This document shows, piece by piece, positions 11,016 to 22,283 of a DNA stretch of 64,000 nt. Source of the stretch: Phallus indusiatus (taxonomy: Eukaryota > Basidiomycota > Agaricomycetes > Phallales > Phallaceae). The number at the start of each line of letters is the position of its first letter. Position 1 is the stretch's first letter. The notes under the pieces were generated by a model that was given only the letters and a program-made list of their open reading frames with translations, did no database searches and was not told the DNA's origin. The translations under genes were made by a program, and so were the position numbers. The stretch is from positions 359,898 to 423,897 of the forward strand of contig JAQFWX010000048.1 of the NCBI GenBank assembly GCA_027605045.1, written 5' to 3'.

Positions 11016-11645
11016 TGTCATGTATCTAGGGCACTTTTACCCAGCTCAGCAAAAACAAGTCAAAAGGCACAGCCACTAAATCCAAAAACAGCACATAAAC
11101 AACAAAAGCCCACATTATGTCAGTTTTTTTTACTATTCTTTTTTGAGCTCTTGCTTGTATTTGTGTATCTCTATTTGTTTATTTTCTAGGAACAGTCATA
11201 TGACTCAGTTCCAGGTACTTTTATTTTTCTGTCTCACTATAATGTTTCACTATAATTTTTACTACTCCACCTTTACTAATTAATTTCCTTTCTAAGTAAT
11301 TTCTTATCTTTTAATTACTAATATTTTGCTTTATTTGTAGCAGCCCCAAAGTGTATAAATAGGGGCTGATTTCTCTTGTAAATAGGAATCTGCCTTATCA
11401 TCTATACTAGTGCACCATAGTGCTTACCAATTAAATTGGTCTTTCTCTTTTCTTTTTCTTTCTCTTTTCTATCTCTACCTCAAGACTATCAGTAGCAGCC
11501 AGCTCAAGTCTTCAACAGCAGCAGCAAGCTCTGTCTCACCCTCAATAACAAGACCTCTGTTGCTAGACTAGGTTCCCTCTAAACAGCTCTTTTATTTGCA
11601 ACAGTACAAGGTGCTTATACCTTGAACCAGAGCAAATACATTACA
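11016..11645 (+). repeat. 3' LTR of the gag-only element
   Basis: This is the direct repeat of 7446-8075 at a constant offset of 3570 bp with no length change and no difference seen by eye. It ends ATTACA and is followed by the second GAGGG target duplication. Confidence 0.88.
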
Positions 11646-11650
11646 GAGGG

Positions 11651-11761
11651 TCCCTAAGCTTGTTCTCTTAGGATCCCCTCCCTCTAGGTGAGTAGTATAG
11701 TTACTTTCCAATATATTACTTAGGATCCCCTCCCTCTAGTGTGAGCTGAGTAGCCCTAACA
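11651..11761 (+). repeat. 5' LTR of the chromovirus, second part
   Basis: This is the remaining 111 bp of the Gypsy 5' LTR. It includes two copies, about 55 bp apart, of the motif CTTAGGATCCCCTCCCTC, and ends CCCTAACA. The equivalent pair is in the 3' LTR near 17490-17570. Confidence 0.88.
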
Positions 11762-11928
11762 GTAGAACAAGCTTCTACTCGCAGACTGGTCGTTTCTATC
11801 GACACTCACTATTGAAAAATCGCGCTCGACACCGACTATCGCAGCGTCGTATTTTCCCCTCGAGTCCCGTCTATAATCGACCCCTCTGCTCCGTCCTAAA
11901 ACCCCTTTTTTTCCTTTCTCTCTCTCTC

Positions 11929-13239
11929 ATGGATTCCTCACCCCCACCCTCTGCACCCCAAATCGTCACCCTCGAAGATGTGGCGACTATTATCATGCGG
12001 CAATTCGCGGAAATGGATGCCCGCATGGCCAGACAGGAATCCCAGGCCTCACAGATGATTGAGGTCCTACGGAGCATCCGAGACGCGGCTAGAGCTGCTC
12101 CTACCCAAAACACCCCTGTTGACGACGCGTCCTCACCTGGACAACCACCGGCTCCTGAGCATCAAGCCAGTTCACGCTCTTCCCGAAATACCCGACCTGC
12201 TGTACCTCCTTCGTTCGACGGAGATCGCTCCAAGGGTCGTGCCTTCTGGAACACCGTCGAGTTTTACATGAGTATATGCAGTCGCGATTTCGAGACTGAT
12301 GAACTCAAAATCGGCTGGGCAATGTCGTACATGAATGAAGGCCGTGCCCTTACCTTCAGCGAATCTATGCTGAAAAAGTATCAAAGAGGAGAGAAGCCCT
12401 TCGCCGACTGGAATGCCTTTCGGGAACGATTCAAGGCTGATTTCTTTCCACAATCCGAGCAAGAGGATGCCATCAACACCCTCTATTCCAACCGCTATGT
12501 CCAAGGCAACAGGACTGTAGAAGAGTATGTGGATGCCTTCCGCGTGCTCATTGAGCACGCTGGCTTTACGGAAGGACTCGCCATTAACACGTACTTTCGT
12601 AACGGTTTGGACCCGACAATTGCGTCTCTGGTAGCGACGATGAAGGACCGACCCGCACTTCACGACTACGAGGGCTGGATCAGGCAAGCACGCATGTTTG
12701 ACATGGACAGGCGTGCCAACGAGGCTTTCACTGCTGCTCGTCGCCGACTCGTAGGCTCTGGAACGGTTCAGACGAATCCCGCGATCATCCCCATTAATCG
12801 ACCCCGTCCCAACCCTTTTCCGTCGTATCAGACCCTCCAGATCCAGAGGAGGCCCCCTGCCCCTTCCTATCAAGCTCCTTCTTACCCACCTCCCAGGCCA
12901 GTACCTCAACTCGCGCCCGCGTTGCCTCCTAGACCTGCGGCTTCTGCTCCTACATCCCAGGTTAGACATGACCCGATGGACGTTGACGCTGCTCGTCGAC
13001 GCTTAGGCCCAGAATCGACCAGATGTCATCGTTGTGGAGCAACAGGCCATTGGGCTCGTGAATGCCCTCGCGCGTACGACATTCGGTATCTCCAGCCTGA
13101 CGAATTGGACGACAATATCGCACATTTGTTGGCCCAGAAAGACGCGTTGGAAGCCCAGGCGCGTGGTGACTCTGCTCTGACCCAAGGCGAGACTGTGGCT
13201 GCAACAGAGGTAGAGGATTTTCAAAACGGCGACGAGTGA
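11929..13239 (+). CDS. gag: Gag of the chromovirus
   Basis: The reading frame is open from 11812, but ATG 11929 (MDSSPPPSAPQ) follows a pyrimidine-rich leader and gives a typical Gag start; about 436 aa. The central block is capsid-like (FWNTVEFYMSICSRDF, KADFFPQSEQEDAINTLYS). Then comes a Pro-rich linker, and CHRCGATGHWAREC (C-x2-C-x4-H-x4-C) near 13023-13064 is the nucleocapsid zinc knuckle. The stop overlaps the first codon of the pol frame by 4 bp (13236-13239), which suggests reinitiation or frameshifting for Pol. It is otherwise intact. Confidence 0.88.
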   Translation: MDSSPPPSAPQIVTLEDVATIIMRQFAEMDARMARQESQASQMIEVLRSIRDAARAAPTQNTPVDDASSPGQPPAPEHQASSRSSRNTRPAVPPSFDGDRSKGRAFWNTVEFYMSICSRDFETDELKIGWAMSYMNEGRALTFSESMLKKYQRGEKPFADWNAFRERFKADFFPQSEQEDAINTLYSNRYVQGNRTVEEYVDAFRVLIEHAGFTEGLAINTYFRNGLDPTIASLVATMKDRPALHDYEGWIRQARMFDMDRRANEAFTAARRRLVGSGTVQTNPAIIPINRPRPNPFPSYQTLQIQRRPPAPSYQAPSYPPPRPVPQLAPALPPRPAASAPTSQVRHDPMDVDAARRRLGPESTRCHRCGATGHWARECPRAYDIRYLQPDELDDNIAHLLAQKDALEAQARGDSALTQGETVAATEVEDFQNGDE

Positions 13240-16200
13240 TAGATGCACCCTCGTTGCCGACATCTAATAGATTCGACATTTTGTACATAGATCGCGAACA
13301 AAATGACATTCCTGATTCGAATCTAACTACCCCTGCTGCATCCCCTGACAAACCCAAAGAATCGCCTCCACCTGCCACACGTTCTGTTTCTACCCCATGT
13401 ATGCTGTCGCCTTCTCAACGTCGTGCATTGCCAAAGGAATACCGACTCGCAGCTACCGCAGGCACGCAAAAGCTAGAGATTCCAGTAGAGCTACAGAGTG
13501 TTGACACCGGAGCCCTGCTGCACAGCAAGGCCATGCTGGACACCGGGGCTAGCGGTATGTTCCTCGATCGCAACTTTGTCGACAAACATCGGCTTCCCTC
13601 CGTACGCCTTGCTAAACCCATTCCCGTGTTTAACGTCGACGGTACGCCCAACCATGCTGGCTCTATCACCCACGTCGTCGACCTGGTTGTTCGCTTTCGG
13701 GATCACTCTGAACGCACCTTGTTCGCCGTTACCTCACTCAAGTATCCCGTCCTGTTTGGACTGCCGTGGTTCAAGGCTCACAATCCCGTCATAGACTACA
13801 CAACTGGTCAAGTAGAGTTCATGCGCTGCAGCCCCAGCTGTCGGTCTTGTGCCCCACGCTGGCCAGCGGGTAAGCTCTCTAAGCGCGCGTTCCAACAGAT
13901 CCGACGCGCACCTCTGCCAGAGCTCGACGACACTGAGGCCGATGATCCTGACATACCAGACCTGGTCGACGTCGAGTCTGAGATTGAAGAGGGTGATCGA
14001 CTGTTCGCGATATCTATGCTACCCGACGAGCCCGACACTCACCGCATATATGCCACCGAGACCATCTCCCAGCGACTGGCTCAGGCCCACGCCAACAACG
14101 CAGACGCACCAGCTCTCAAGGGTTTTCGGGATATCGTGCCAGAGATGTTCCACGGCTTTGCCGACATTTTCTTGAAGGAGTCGTTCGACTCGTTGCCGCA
14201 ATCGAAGAAGTGGGATCACCCGATAGAGCTTGTGCCAGGTTCTGAGCCCAAGTCGTGCAAGATCTACCCGTTGTCACCCAACGAGCAGGCCGAGTTAGAC
14301 GCGTTTCTAGAAGAAAACCTTGCATCTGGACGAATCCGACCCTCGAAGTCGCCCATGGTGTCCCCGGTATTCTTCATTAAGAAGAAAGATGGCTCTCTTC
14401 GTCTCATCCAGGACTATCGGGCATTGAATGCTATGACGATTAAGAACCGTTACCCGCTGCCCCTGATCTCAGAGCTCATCAACAAATTGCAAGGTGCCCG
14501 GTACTTTACCAAGCTGGACGTGCGCTGGGGTTACAACAATGTGCGGATAAAGGAAGGAGACGAGTGGAAGGCTGCTTTCCGCACCAACCGCGGCCTTTTC
14601 GAACCTCTGGTAATGTTCTTTGGTCTCACAAATAGCCCTGCGACCTTCCAGACAATGATGAACGAGATTTTCGAGGATATGATCTCGGAAGGTGTCGTTG
14701 CCGTCTACATCGACGACATTCTCATCTATACTCGGGATCGGGAACAACATGACCAGGTAACACGACGCGTTCTCGAACGTCTCCGCGAGCACAAGCTGTA
14801 TCTCAAGGCAGAGAAGTGCGAGTTCTGCCGGACTAAGATCGAGTACTTGGGTGTTGTCATTTCCGAGAACACCGTCGAGATGGATCCCGCGAAAGTCTCG
14901 GGTGTCAGAGACTGGCCCATCCCGAAGAACGTCACTGAGGTTCAGTCCTTCTTGGGCTTCGCCAACTTCTACCGTCGGTTTATCAAGGATTTCGCGCGTA
15001 TTGCCAATCCCATGTTCGGGTTAACCAAGAAGGACACCCCCTTCGTCTGGTCCGACATTTGTCAGCATGCTTTCGATACTCTGAAGTCGTCGATCACCTC
15101 TGCCCCCATTCTTCTCATTCCCAACCCCGCTAATCCTTACCGGGTTGAAGCAGACAGCTCCGACTTTGCAACAGGCGCGGTTCTCTCACAGTTGTCGAAC
15201 GAGGATGGTAAATGGCACCCAGTTGCATTCTTCTCGAAGGCCCTCAGCCCTGTCGAACGCAACTATGAGATTCACGACAAGGAGATGCTCGCTATCATAC
15301 GATCTTTGGAGGAATGGCGACACTTTCTCGAAGGCGCATCTCACCCTATCGACATACGGACTGATCACAAGAATCTCGAGTATTTCATGTCCGCGCGTAA
15401 CCTCAATCGTCGTCAAGCTAGATGGTCAGTATATCTCTCGCGATTCGACTTCACCCTACAGCATATACCGGGTAAGTCGATGGGGAAACCTGATGGCCTA
15501 TCCCGCCGCCCAGATCATGGCTCGGGAAAGGACGACAATCGTGGCGTCACCCTAATCCGACCCGAAATGTTTGCAATCAATGCTCTGCAAACATTCCGCC
15601 TTAAAGGGAGGAGGAGGACTTGCTACGCCAGATTCGCAAGGCCAATCGGGAAGGCAAGGTCGAAGATAGCGTTTCCAAAGCCGTTGCAACACTTCGTGCA
15701 CTGGGTGGTCGTTCAGCTCACTCATCGGAATGGTTTGAAGACCAGGACCTCCTCTATTATCGCGGCAAGGTTTACGTGCCAAACGCCGACGAGCTGCGTC
15801 GGAAAATCCTTTCCAGGCACCACGACACCAAACTCGGTGGTCACCCGGGTCGTTTCAAGACTCTCGAGCTCGTTTCGCGCACCATCTGGTGGCCAGGTGT
15901 CTCCAGGTATGTCCAACGCTACGTCGAGGCCAGCGACATGTGTCTACGTACGAAACCCCTCGTCATGCTCCCTATGGCCTTCTCCGACCCACAGAGGTGC
16001 CAAGTCGACCTTGGGAACACATCTCAGTCGACTTCATCGTGGAACTACCGGAATCCAACGGTTTCGACGCGATCCTCTCTGTCGTCGACTCTCTCACCAA
16101 ACGGGTTCATTTCGTGCCGACATTTACGACACTTGACGCGACAGGTCTAGCCCGTCTGTACCTTCAACACGTCTGGAAGCTTCATGGTCTCCCCATGAAG

Positions 16201-17178
16201 GTGATCTCTGACAGAGGTCCCCAGTTCGCGTCCCGCTTCACACAGGAGCTTTCTAGGCTCCTTGGCATACGGCTTGCACCCTCTACGGCATATCATCCTC
16301 AAACCGATGGTCAGACGGAGCGTGTCAACGCAGAAGTCGAACAGTACCTTCGACTTTTCACCTCTGAGCGGCAGGACGACTGGGACCAGATACTGCCCTT
16401 GGCTGAGTTCGCATACAACAACCACGTACACTCAGCTACGCGCGCGACACCGTTTGAGCTCGACACTGGACGACATCCTCGTATGGGATTCGAACCGCTG
16501 GTTGCCGACTCCAAGATCGAATCTGTCAACGAGTTCAAGACACGTATGGAGTCGACGATAGAGGAAGCCAAGGCCGCCATAGCCAAGTCGAAGGACGAGA
16601 TGGCCAAGTACTACGATCGGAAACACATCCCGGCACCTGAATACAAGGTTGGCGACAAGGTATACCTCGATTCGAGCGACATTCGTACCACCAGGCCCTC
16701 CGCCAAGTTATCGCATCGGTACTTAGGGCCTTTTCCGATAGTCAGCAAGGTCGGGTCGCACGCATATAAGCTGCGTTTACCACTGTCGATGTCAAGGCTT
16801 CATCCAGTATTCCACGTCGGGAAGTTGCGTCCAAAGGTTGAAGATACAATCCCGGGTCGTCGCGCCAAGGCTCCCCCACCTCCAGAGATCAGAGACGACG
16901 GTGAGCACTACGTCGTGGAACGGATTTTGGACAGTCGTGTATTCCGGAGACGACTCGAATATAAGGTGCGTTGGGAAGGCTATGGTCCCGAGCATGATCA
17001 ATGGGAACCCGAGTCGAATATTGCAGCCCCAGATCTCATTAGGCAGTTCCACCGTGAGCACCCGAGTGCGCCGCGCTCGATAAATGGTCTCCTTTTCCAT
17101 CGTCGCCCTCGGTTCGATTTCTCCAAGTTGCAAGCATCATTAGTCGAAGCTACAGGCGTCGGGACGCCGCCTCGTTGA
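13236..17178 (+). pseudogene. pol: Pol of the chromovirus (PR-RT-RH-IN-chromodomain) with two frame breaks
   Basis: Domains in order: aspartic protease with MLDTGASGMFLD (about 13530); reverse transcriptase with KKDGSLRLIQDYRALN and the catalytic YIDD (about 14708-14720); RNase H (VEADSSDFATGAVLS, about 15146); integrase zinc-binding H-H-C-C (about 15820-15945); catalytic core with VDFIVELPES, SDRGPQFASRF and HPQTDGQTERVN (about 16027-16330); chromodomain YVVERILDSRV...YKVRWEGYGPEHDQWEPESN (about 16910-17025). The frame moves at about 15606 (a G run) and again at about 15953 (an A run). Both look like single-base losses in homopolymers, so this copy cannot make full Pol. The C-terminal chromodomain places it among fungal chromoviruses. 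Confidence 0.88.
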
Positions 17179-17189
17179 AGGGGGGGTGG

Positions 17190-17586
17190 TGTCAGGGTAC
17201 GCTACCGCGTCCCCTCATTTTTCCTTATTTATTATCATCGGTATATATCTATTTCTATCTTATTTATATTTCCCGTGCATTACCTCTACCATCCGTTTAT
17301 TCTCTCCGTCCATATTTCACCTTCTCTACTCGCGCGCGTTGCGCGCTCGTACACGGCGTGATGCCCGTGACATCACGTCGCTTAGGCTCGGCTTGGGCGC
17401 CTGGCACTTAGCTGTGCCAGGGCCGCACGCCGCGTCGTCGTTTTATGTATATAGTAGCTGTACCTAGAGTGAGGGTCCCTAAGCTTGTTCTCTTAGGATC
17501 CCCTCCCTCTAGGTGAGTAGTATAGTTACTTTCCAATATATTACTTAGGATCCCCTCCCTCTAGTGTGAGCTGAGTAGCCCTAACA
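17190..17586 (+). repeat. 3' LTR of the chromovirus
   Basis: This 397-bp intact LTR starts TGTCAGGG, ends CCCTAACA, and is followed by the CCATC duplication. It contains two copies of CTTAGGATCCCCTCCCTC and a CG-rich segment near 17330-17360 where copies of the family differ most. Confidence 0.9.
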
Positions 17587-20320
17587 CCATCAGGGTCCCG
17601 ATCAACAAATACAATGTCAAAATTACCAGGTTGGTCATGGTTTCCAGGTTGAGCATGGATAATTTGAACTTCTGGATGGTCGTGAAACTCATCAACAAGA
17701 GGTAGTTGCATGCGGAAAAGCGTCCAGACATCGACAAGATCATAATGCGTCAGTAGGGCATCAGTTGCCTCGAATACCCATCCCCTACCGCGACTGTGTT
17801 GTTGTCGAGAAGCCAGTTCAACACTGGCTTCAAAGCGTTGAGCAGCAGCGTGGAATGACAATGGTAAGATCTTGTAGAATTCCAGGAGATCGTTCATAAA
17901 CCGCTTTGTCATATGTGGCTTCTTTGACAAGCGCGGCTCGTAAACGGTGTTCGCTATGGTCATATAATCGTGGGTGATATGCTCCGAGTTGGCAGCTGCA
18001 CTGACATCACACTCCAATGAGTCAAGAGTAATTTGGGAATCGAGGCGCCATGCAAGATATCTATCAAAAAAAACAAGCTTTTCCTGCCTGTCAAGATACC
18101 GGGCCATCTGTTTAGGAAACTCGTGTGCGCTAGTTGCTTCGAAGGGTTCCTTGGCCAGATTACGGTGTTCCCGTTCAGGTCCTTCAGTGGAGAAATTTGC
18201 GGTACCTCCGATTCGTCTGATGAATTCCGGATAATGATGTCGAGTGTGTAATTTCGGTATGTTGAAGTGATCTATTGTGCCGTTCTTGCCGCGTCTGGCA
18301 CCAGTACGAATGAAAATGTCTTTGAGGTTATGGAAAGCTTGATTGTAGCGCTCAAGCTGCTCCAATGTGCTGTCCGTATGGGCGTTGTACTGTACAGTAT
18401 ATATAAAGTCGAGTTCAGCACGGGTGGCACGTAAAGCTAAGCCTGGTAGATGGTCATGATCGGTGATAGCAGGAAGTATGTATCGTTGTATCTCGCGATG
18501 CTCTCGACCTGAACATTGAGAAAGTTTGGATAGACCCATGCTGAAGTGGCGAAACCCTATAGTCTTCGGCTGTTGCATAAACGCGTGGTCGAGGTCGACT
18601 TTACCGACAAGATTGGTGATCCATGTCATATGATGATCTTTGAAAGCCTTGTGAAGTCCATGTAGTACGTCAGGTCCTATGGTTTGGCAAATATCTAGAC
18701 CATCAAACTCTGCCCACCACGGTTCCTCCACTCCATTAAGTCCGACCTTACGGCAAGCCTCTGCGAAAGTCCAAGTGTCATCTTGGATGGAAGTTTGTGG
18801 GTGTCTGGGACCGATAGAGGCGTGAACATCACGAATAGCTTGTAAGATCAATTCTCTGGTACGTGGGTCACATGGTTGCGAACTACCAAGGTCTGCAGTT
18901 CTTGCTACACAGGGAACACAGCTGTTAAGACACAGGCATGCAACAAGACTTTGCTCTGGAAGATCTCCAATGCAGGCAACGAGGCGGAGTATTTCTTTTT
19001 GCATGAATCCTTCACTGTCTACCATCGTTGTTGGTACGTGTGTGTGATTGCGAAGGCTCTGCAGAACAATCTTCGAACAAACATGGTGAAGCCGGTTCCG
19101 AAGGTAACCAGGGTAGCATTGGTATTGACCGACACTCGTAAATGTGACGTTGGCAAATTTGGCTTCAGGAAAGTACGCAAGACAAAGAAAGGCACGTCGG
19201 CTTGGAGCAGAGCGAACATGTTGACGGATGTGTGCGTTACTGATGATGACGGGCTTTATTTTCTTGTCGCCCGAGAAATTTGTAAGGTGTGTGGAATCGG
19301 AGGCTAAGATATACGGAAGAATAGTAATCCCTTCCGGGAATTCACTTTGCCAGTCATTCCAAGCTTCGCCTGATGCAACCTCGCAGTATACTCGATCCGT
19401 GCGAGATTCGTCCATATATTCCTCATACAGAACATAGTCCTTCTCGTGAGAAAACTCTGGATTGGCCTCCAACCAGGCAAGGCACTCAACAGGGTCGCGA
19501 TATAAAAGAAGTTGTGGGTCATCCGGAGCCTCAGGTAGAGTCACCTGTTGAAAATGCCACCGTGGTGCTCCAGGCAGGCTTTCAATGCGTTTCAAAAGAT
19601 CTTTTGCTGTGCGGAATGAAGGGGTAAATGCATCCTGTCTCCCAACCTGGAAAATATTAGTGAAAACAGCTTTCAGATAATACGTGTGCAACATACCCAG
19701 TCTAGACGCAAGAATGTGTCTATCTTGTCTTGTGAGAGGCCTGCTCTTCCCAACCAATAGGCCAAACCCCACTCATCAACGCCAGCAAATGGGTATGCAA
19801 TATTCTGCGAATCTATCTCGTTACGCTTCACAAACTGATAGGGTGTTTCACCTGTTCCAAAAATTCTGTTTGCTGTGCGAAACGCTCGAGTATAATAATG
19901 ACGGGTTGTGTTAGGGCTCAGAGATGGTGATGCAGTTGGAGGTGGTGAGAATGAAGGGGGTGATAGTAAGTCTTCAGCAGTGGCATCGCAATCCATTTGA
20001 TCAGTATTAACATTGTATTGCGTTTCGTATTGTACTCCCTCGACCCTAGGTTGGGTGGCAGCAAGGATGGGACGATCAAAACTGAGGCTCGAAGTGTTCG
20101 TCGATACCCAAGCAGAACATAAGGGAGATTTGGCTAGATGGCAACTGAGTGCCTTATCACTGAGAAAACCTTTGCCCCGTGTCTTACAGCTTGGTGCAGG
20201 ACACCGAGGCATCAGTGCATCAGTACTGCGGTGCCGGCAAAAGCCCGAGTTTGAAGTGCTGACTGGGGTTTCAAACCCAGCAGTCCCGGTTCCGCCATCA
20301 GCTTTTTTTCGTCTTCTCAA
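17587..20320 (-). pseudogene. Plavaka-type transposase, N-terminal and catalytic part, cut by the Gypsy element
   Basis: Exon 1 (20320 to about 19698) carries a C2H2-like cluster (RCPAPSCKTRG...LSCHLAKSPLC) and ends at the GVDEWGLAYWLGRAGLS block. A 50-nt intron (GTATGTTGC...TTCCAG) follows. Exon 2 runs to 17587 and contains ILPYILASDSTHLTNFSGD, LVACLCLNSCVPC, GPDVLHGLHKAFKDH, HFNIPKLHTRHHYP and STEGPEREHRNLAKEPF, all conserved Plavaka blocks. At 17587 the frame runs into the LTR, and the C-terminal fragment continues at 6712-7164. The apparent end VRATQLTLEGGDPK is encoded by the LTR. Such proteins cut and paste elements with CACTA-like ends. Here the gene is inactivated by the insertion. 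Confidence 0.85.
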
Positions 20321-20329
20321 CTTCTTGTC
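20321..20329. promoter_or_regulatory. Nine-base gap between divergent transposase and DUF6532 starts
   Basis: The predicted ATGs of the transposase (minus) and the DUF6532 gene (plus) are 9 bp apart. Each 5' untranslated region must therefore overlap the other gene, or the true starts lie further inside. The next in-frame ATG of the transposase lies within exon 1, so the shared promoter could lie inside that exon. Confidence 0.4.
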
Positions 20330-21937
20330 ATGGCACCCAGACCAGTCCCCAAACCTGTTGCACCTTCAACAGAGGTGTCAAATGGAAATGTAAGTGCTAA
20401 TAAATTTACTCTAATGAAGTATACTGATTTGAAAAAGCTCCCTGAAGTTCCACAAACAAGAGCGACCACGCGTCGCCAAACCACAGCCCAAACTGCAGAG
20501 GTTAACATAGTTCAGGGAACATGCACTACGGATGGTAGTAGTGGTGGCAGCAAGTCACTCAGGTCGAATGGAAAGGGAAGGGGAAAGGGAAAGGGAAAGG
20601 GGAAAGCAGTGGCTGTCGCTCCCTCTGACAGTTGCAGTGTTTCCCAATCCGCAACTGCACACAGCGCGAGTGCTGTAGAGGTAAGTAACCTATAGCTTTT
20701 TAATGAGCTACTTGATTTTTCAATCCAATGCAGGATTTCGACGTTGATGTCGCGCTTCAAGAGGAGGAGTTAGATGATCCATTGGAAGCCGGTGAAAGGC
20801 TATCCTTACCATCTGACCTGATGCGGGGTACTGCCGACAAGAACACCGATAGGGATGCCCTAATAGCAACACTGACGAAGCGTCTCAGAGAGCAAGAGGA
20901 GTTGCTGAAGGTCAGTCTCGTTGAATCCATAAGTTCTGACATCCTTAACACCATCTACCTTAGCACACAAAAAGAGCGGGACCCGTCGATCTCCTCACTG
21001 ATCACCAGGCCAAACGTGCTCGCACTGATAAAAGATTACCTGATCCTTCCGTTTTGCGTATGAAAATGGCTACGTAAGTTCTGGAATTATATATGTCTGC
21101 CCCAGCAAACACGTTACCACAGGAACTCAATCTCCGGTCGCCCCCCTATTCCTCGCCCCCCAGCCTTGAACCTTGCTTCAAAGGCTTCCAAAAATGTGTA
21201 TGATGATCTTTCGTTTCCTTCCTCAACAAGTCCAAGTCCCCATACACCGTCTCTGGGCTCGAGCTTTACCAGACAAACCAGCCGTTTTCGAACACCGGCA
21301 TTCATTTCTAACCAATCTATGTCTCCTTCTCTCTCCTCTGAGGCATCCAAAACACCCCCGCCCATGCTTTCACCATCTGCATTTGCTGGACTCCAACCGG
21401 CTGCTCAGCTGGATCCATCCTCTGAACCCGTGTCTTCTGGACTAATTAACTCTGCCAAACCCTACATGATCACCTCGTATGACACTGAGTACCAGAGCGT
21501 TCTCTCCCATGCTAAGCACTACCTCCATCTTTGGTTGGTAATTGACGACGCATTCCCGGATCAAATGAAACGCGAGGCCATCGTCAAGTCCGCAGTCGAA
21601 TATGCGAACGAAGATTTCTCCGAAATACCGGATGTCTCCCTAACAGAAGCGATCAAAACAATGGTGAGTTAGTACACCTAATCTTCGATGTATACTCATT
21701 GTCATTTTAGTTGCGCCAGCATGTGTCCAGGGCTCGCAATAAATGGAAGGCCCACGCTCAAGCGATTGTTCCCGCTGCCTACAGTCTTGAGGCCAGTAAT
21801 GGACCAGATGCCAACAAAATTCGAGCCGCATTCCTCTTAGAAAAGTACCGTTGGACTTACAGCATTGTTAAGCCAGCTATTCGGCCTGGACAAAAAGTAA
21901 TTTATGACTCGTTGCCAATTGCATATCTTCTGATGTG
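20330..21937 (+). pseudogene. DUF6532 protein gene, truncated at its 3' end
   Basis: The ATG is at 20330, only 9 bp from the divergent transposase start. Exons (approximate): 20330-20681, 20733-20909, 20964-21072, 21122-21663, 21712 onward, all with GT-AG borders. The N-terminal half is low-complexity with a Lys/Gly tract (RGKGKGKGKA) and a basic cluster HQAKRARTDKRLPD encoded near 21000-21040, a likely nuclear signal. The C-terminal half starts the DUF6532 domain (VLSHAKHYLHLWLVIDDAFPD, then VSRARNKWKAHAQAIVPAAYSL). The domain normally continues about 100 residues further. Here it runs into an LTR at 21938, and no continuation follows it. Function of DUF6532 is unknown. Confidence 0.65.
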
Positions 21938-22283
21938 TGTTAGGGCTACTCAGCTCACACTAGAGGGAGGGGATCCTAAGAGAACAAGCTTAGGGACCCT
22001 CACTCTAGGGACGGCGACTATATACATGAAAAACGATAACGCGGCGTGCGGCCCTGACGCAGCTAAGTGCCAGGCGCCCAAGCCGAGCCTAAGCGACGTG
22101 ATGTCACGGGCATCACGCCGGGTACGAGCGCGCGACGCACGCGAGTAGAGAAAGTGAAATAGAGACGGAACAAGGAAACGGAAAGTGAAAGTAATGGACG
22201 GGAAATGTAAATGAAATAGAAATAAACATATACCGATGATAATAAATAAGGAAAATGAGGGGACGCGGTAGCGTACCCTGACA
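21938..22283 (-). mobile_element. Inverted solo LTR of the chromovirus family, lacking a target duplication
   Basis: On the minus strand it matches the chromovirus LTR from TGTCAGGG (22283) to CCCTAACA (21938). It is 346 bp, about 50 bp shorter than the others, because one of the two GAGGGAGGGGATCCTAAG repeats and the spacer are missing. The flanking five bases differ (ATGTG and GACAG). Loss of the duplication, together with truncation of the DUF6532 gene next to it, points to a deletion by recombination between elements. Confidence 0.85.

Larger units (their letters stand above)
7446..11645 (+). mobile_element. Gag-only, non-autonomous LTR retroelement nested in the Gypsy 5' LTR
   Basis: Two 630-bp LTRs (7446-8075 and 11016-11645), beginning TGTCATG and ending ATTACA, appear identical by line-by-line comparison. 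The target duplication is GAGGG (7441-7445, 11646-11650). The internal 2.9 kb encodes only a Gag-like product with a zinc knuckle; there is no protease, reverse transcriptase or integrase. A polypurine tract (about 10999-11012, AAAAAAGAGAGGGG) precedes the 3' LTR. Identical LTRs imply very recent movement, which must have used enzymes from another element. Its LTRs share no obvious sequence with those of the surrounding chromovirus, so the helper is probably a different family. Confidence 0.88.
7165..17586 (+). mobile_element. Full-length Ty3/Gypsy chromovirus inserted in the transposase gene
   Basis: LTRs start TGTCAGGGTACGC and end GTAGCCCTAACA. The 5' LTR is 7165-7445 plus 11651-11761 (interrupted); the 3' LTR is 17190-17586. 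The target duplication is CCATC (7160-7164 and 17587-17591). The internal part holds gag (11929-13239) and pol (13236-17178: protease, RT, RNase H, integrase, chromodomain). A purine-rich tract (about 17176-17189) precedes the 3' LTR. The two LTRs differ by several substitutions and an indel near the CG-rich stretch, so insertion is not very recent, and pol has two frame breaks. At least three other LTRs of this family are in the window (21938, 25867, 26700). Confidence 0.9.

Noticed and set aside
12172..12969. 265-codon ORF antisense to gag
   Set aside because: Shadow of the GC-rich gag frame; no motif, and the plus strand is clearly coding.
13236..13239. Programmed frameshift as the reason for all pol frame changes
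   Set aside because: The 4-bp gag/pol overlap may be programmed, but the later breaks at 15606 and 15953 lie inside conserved domains at homopolymers and are better explained as single-base losses.
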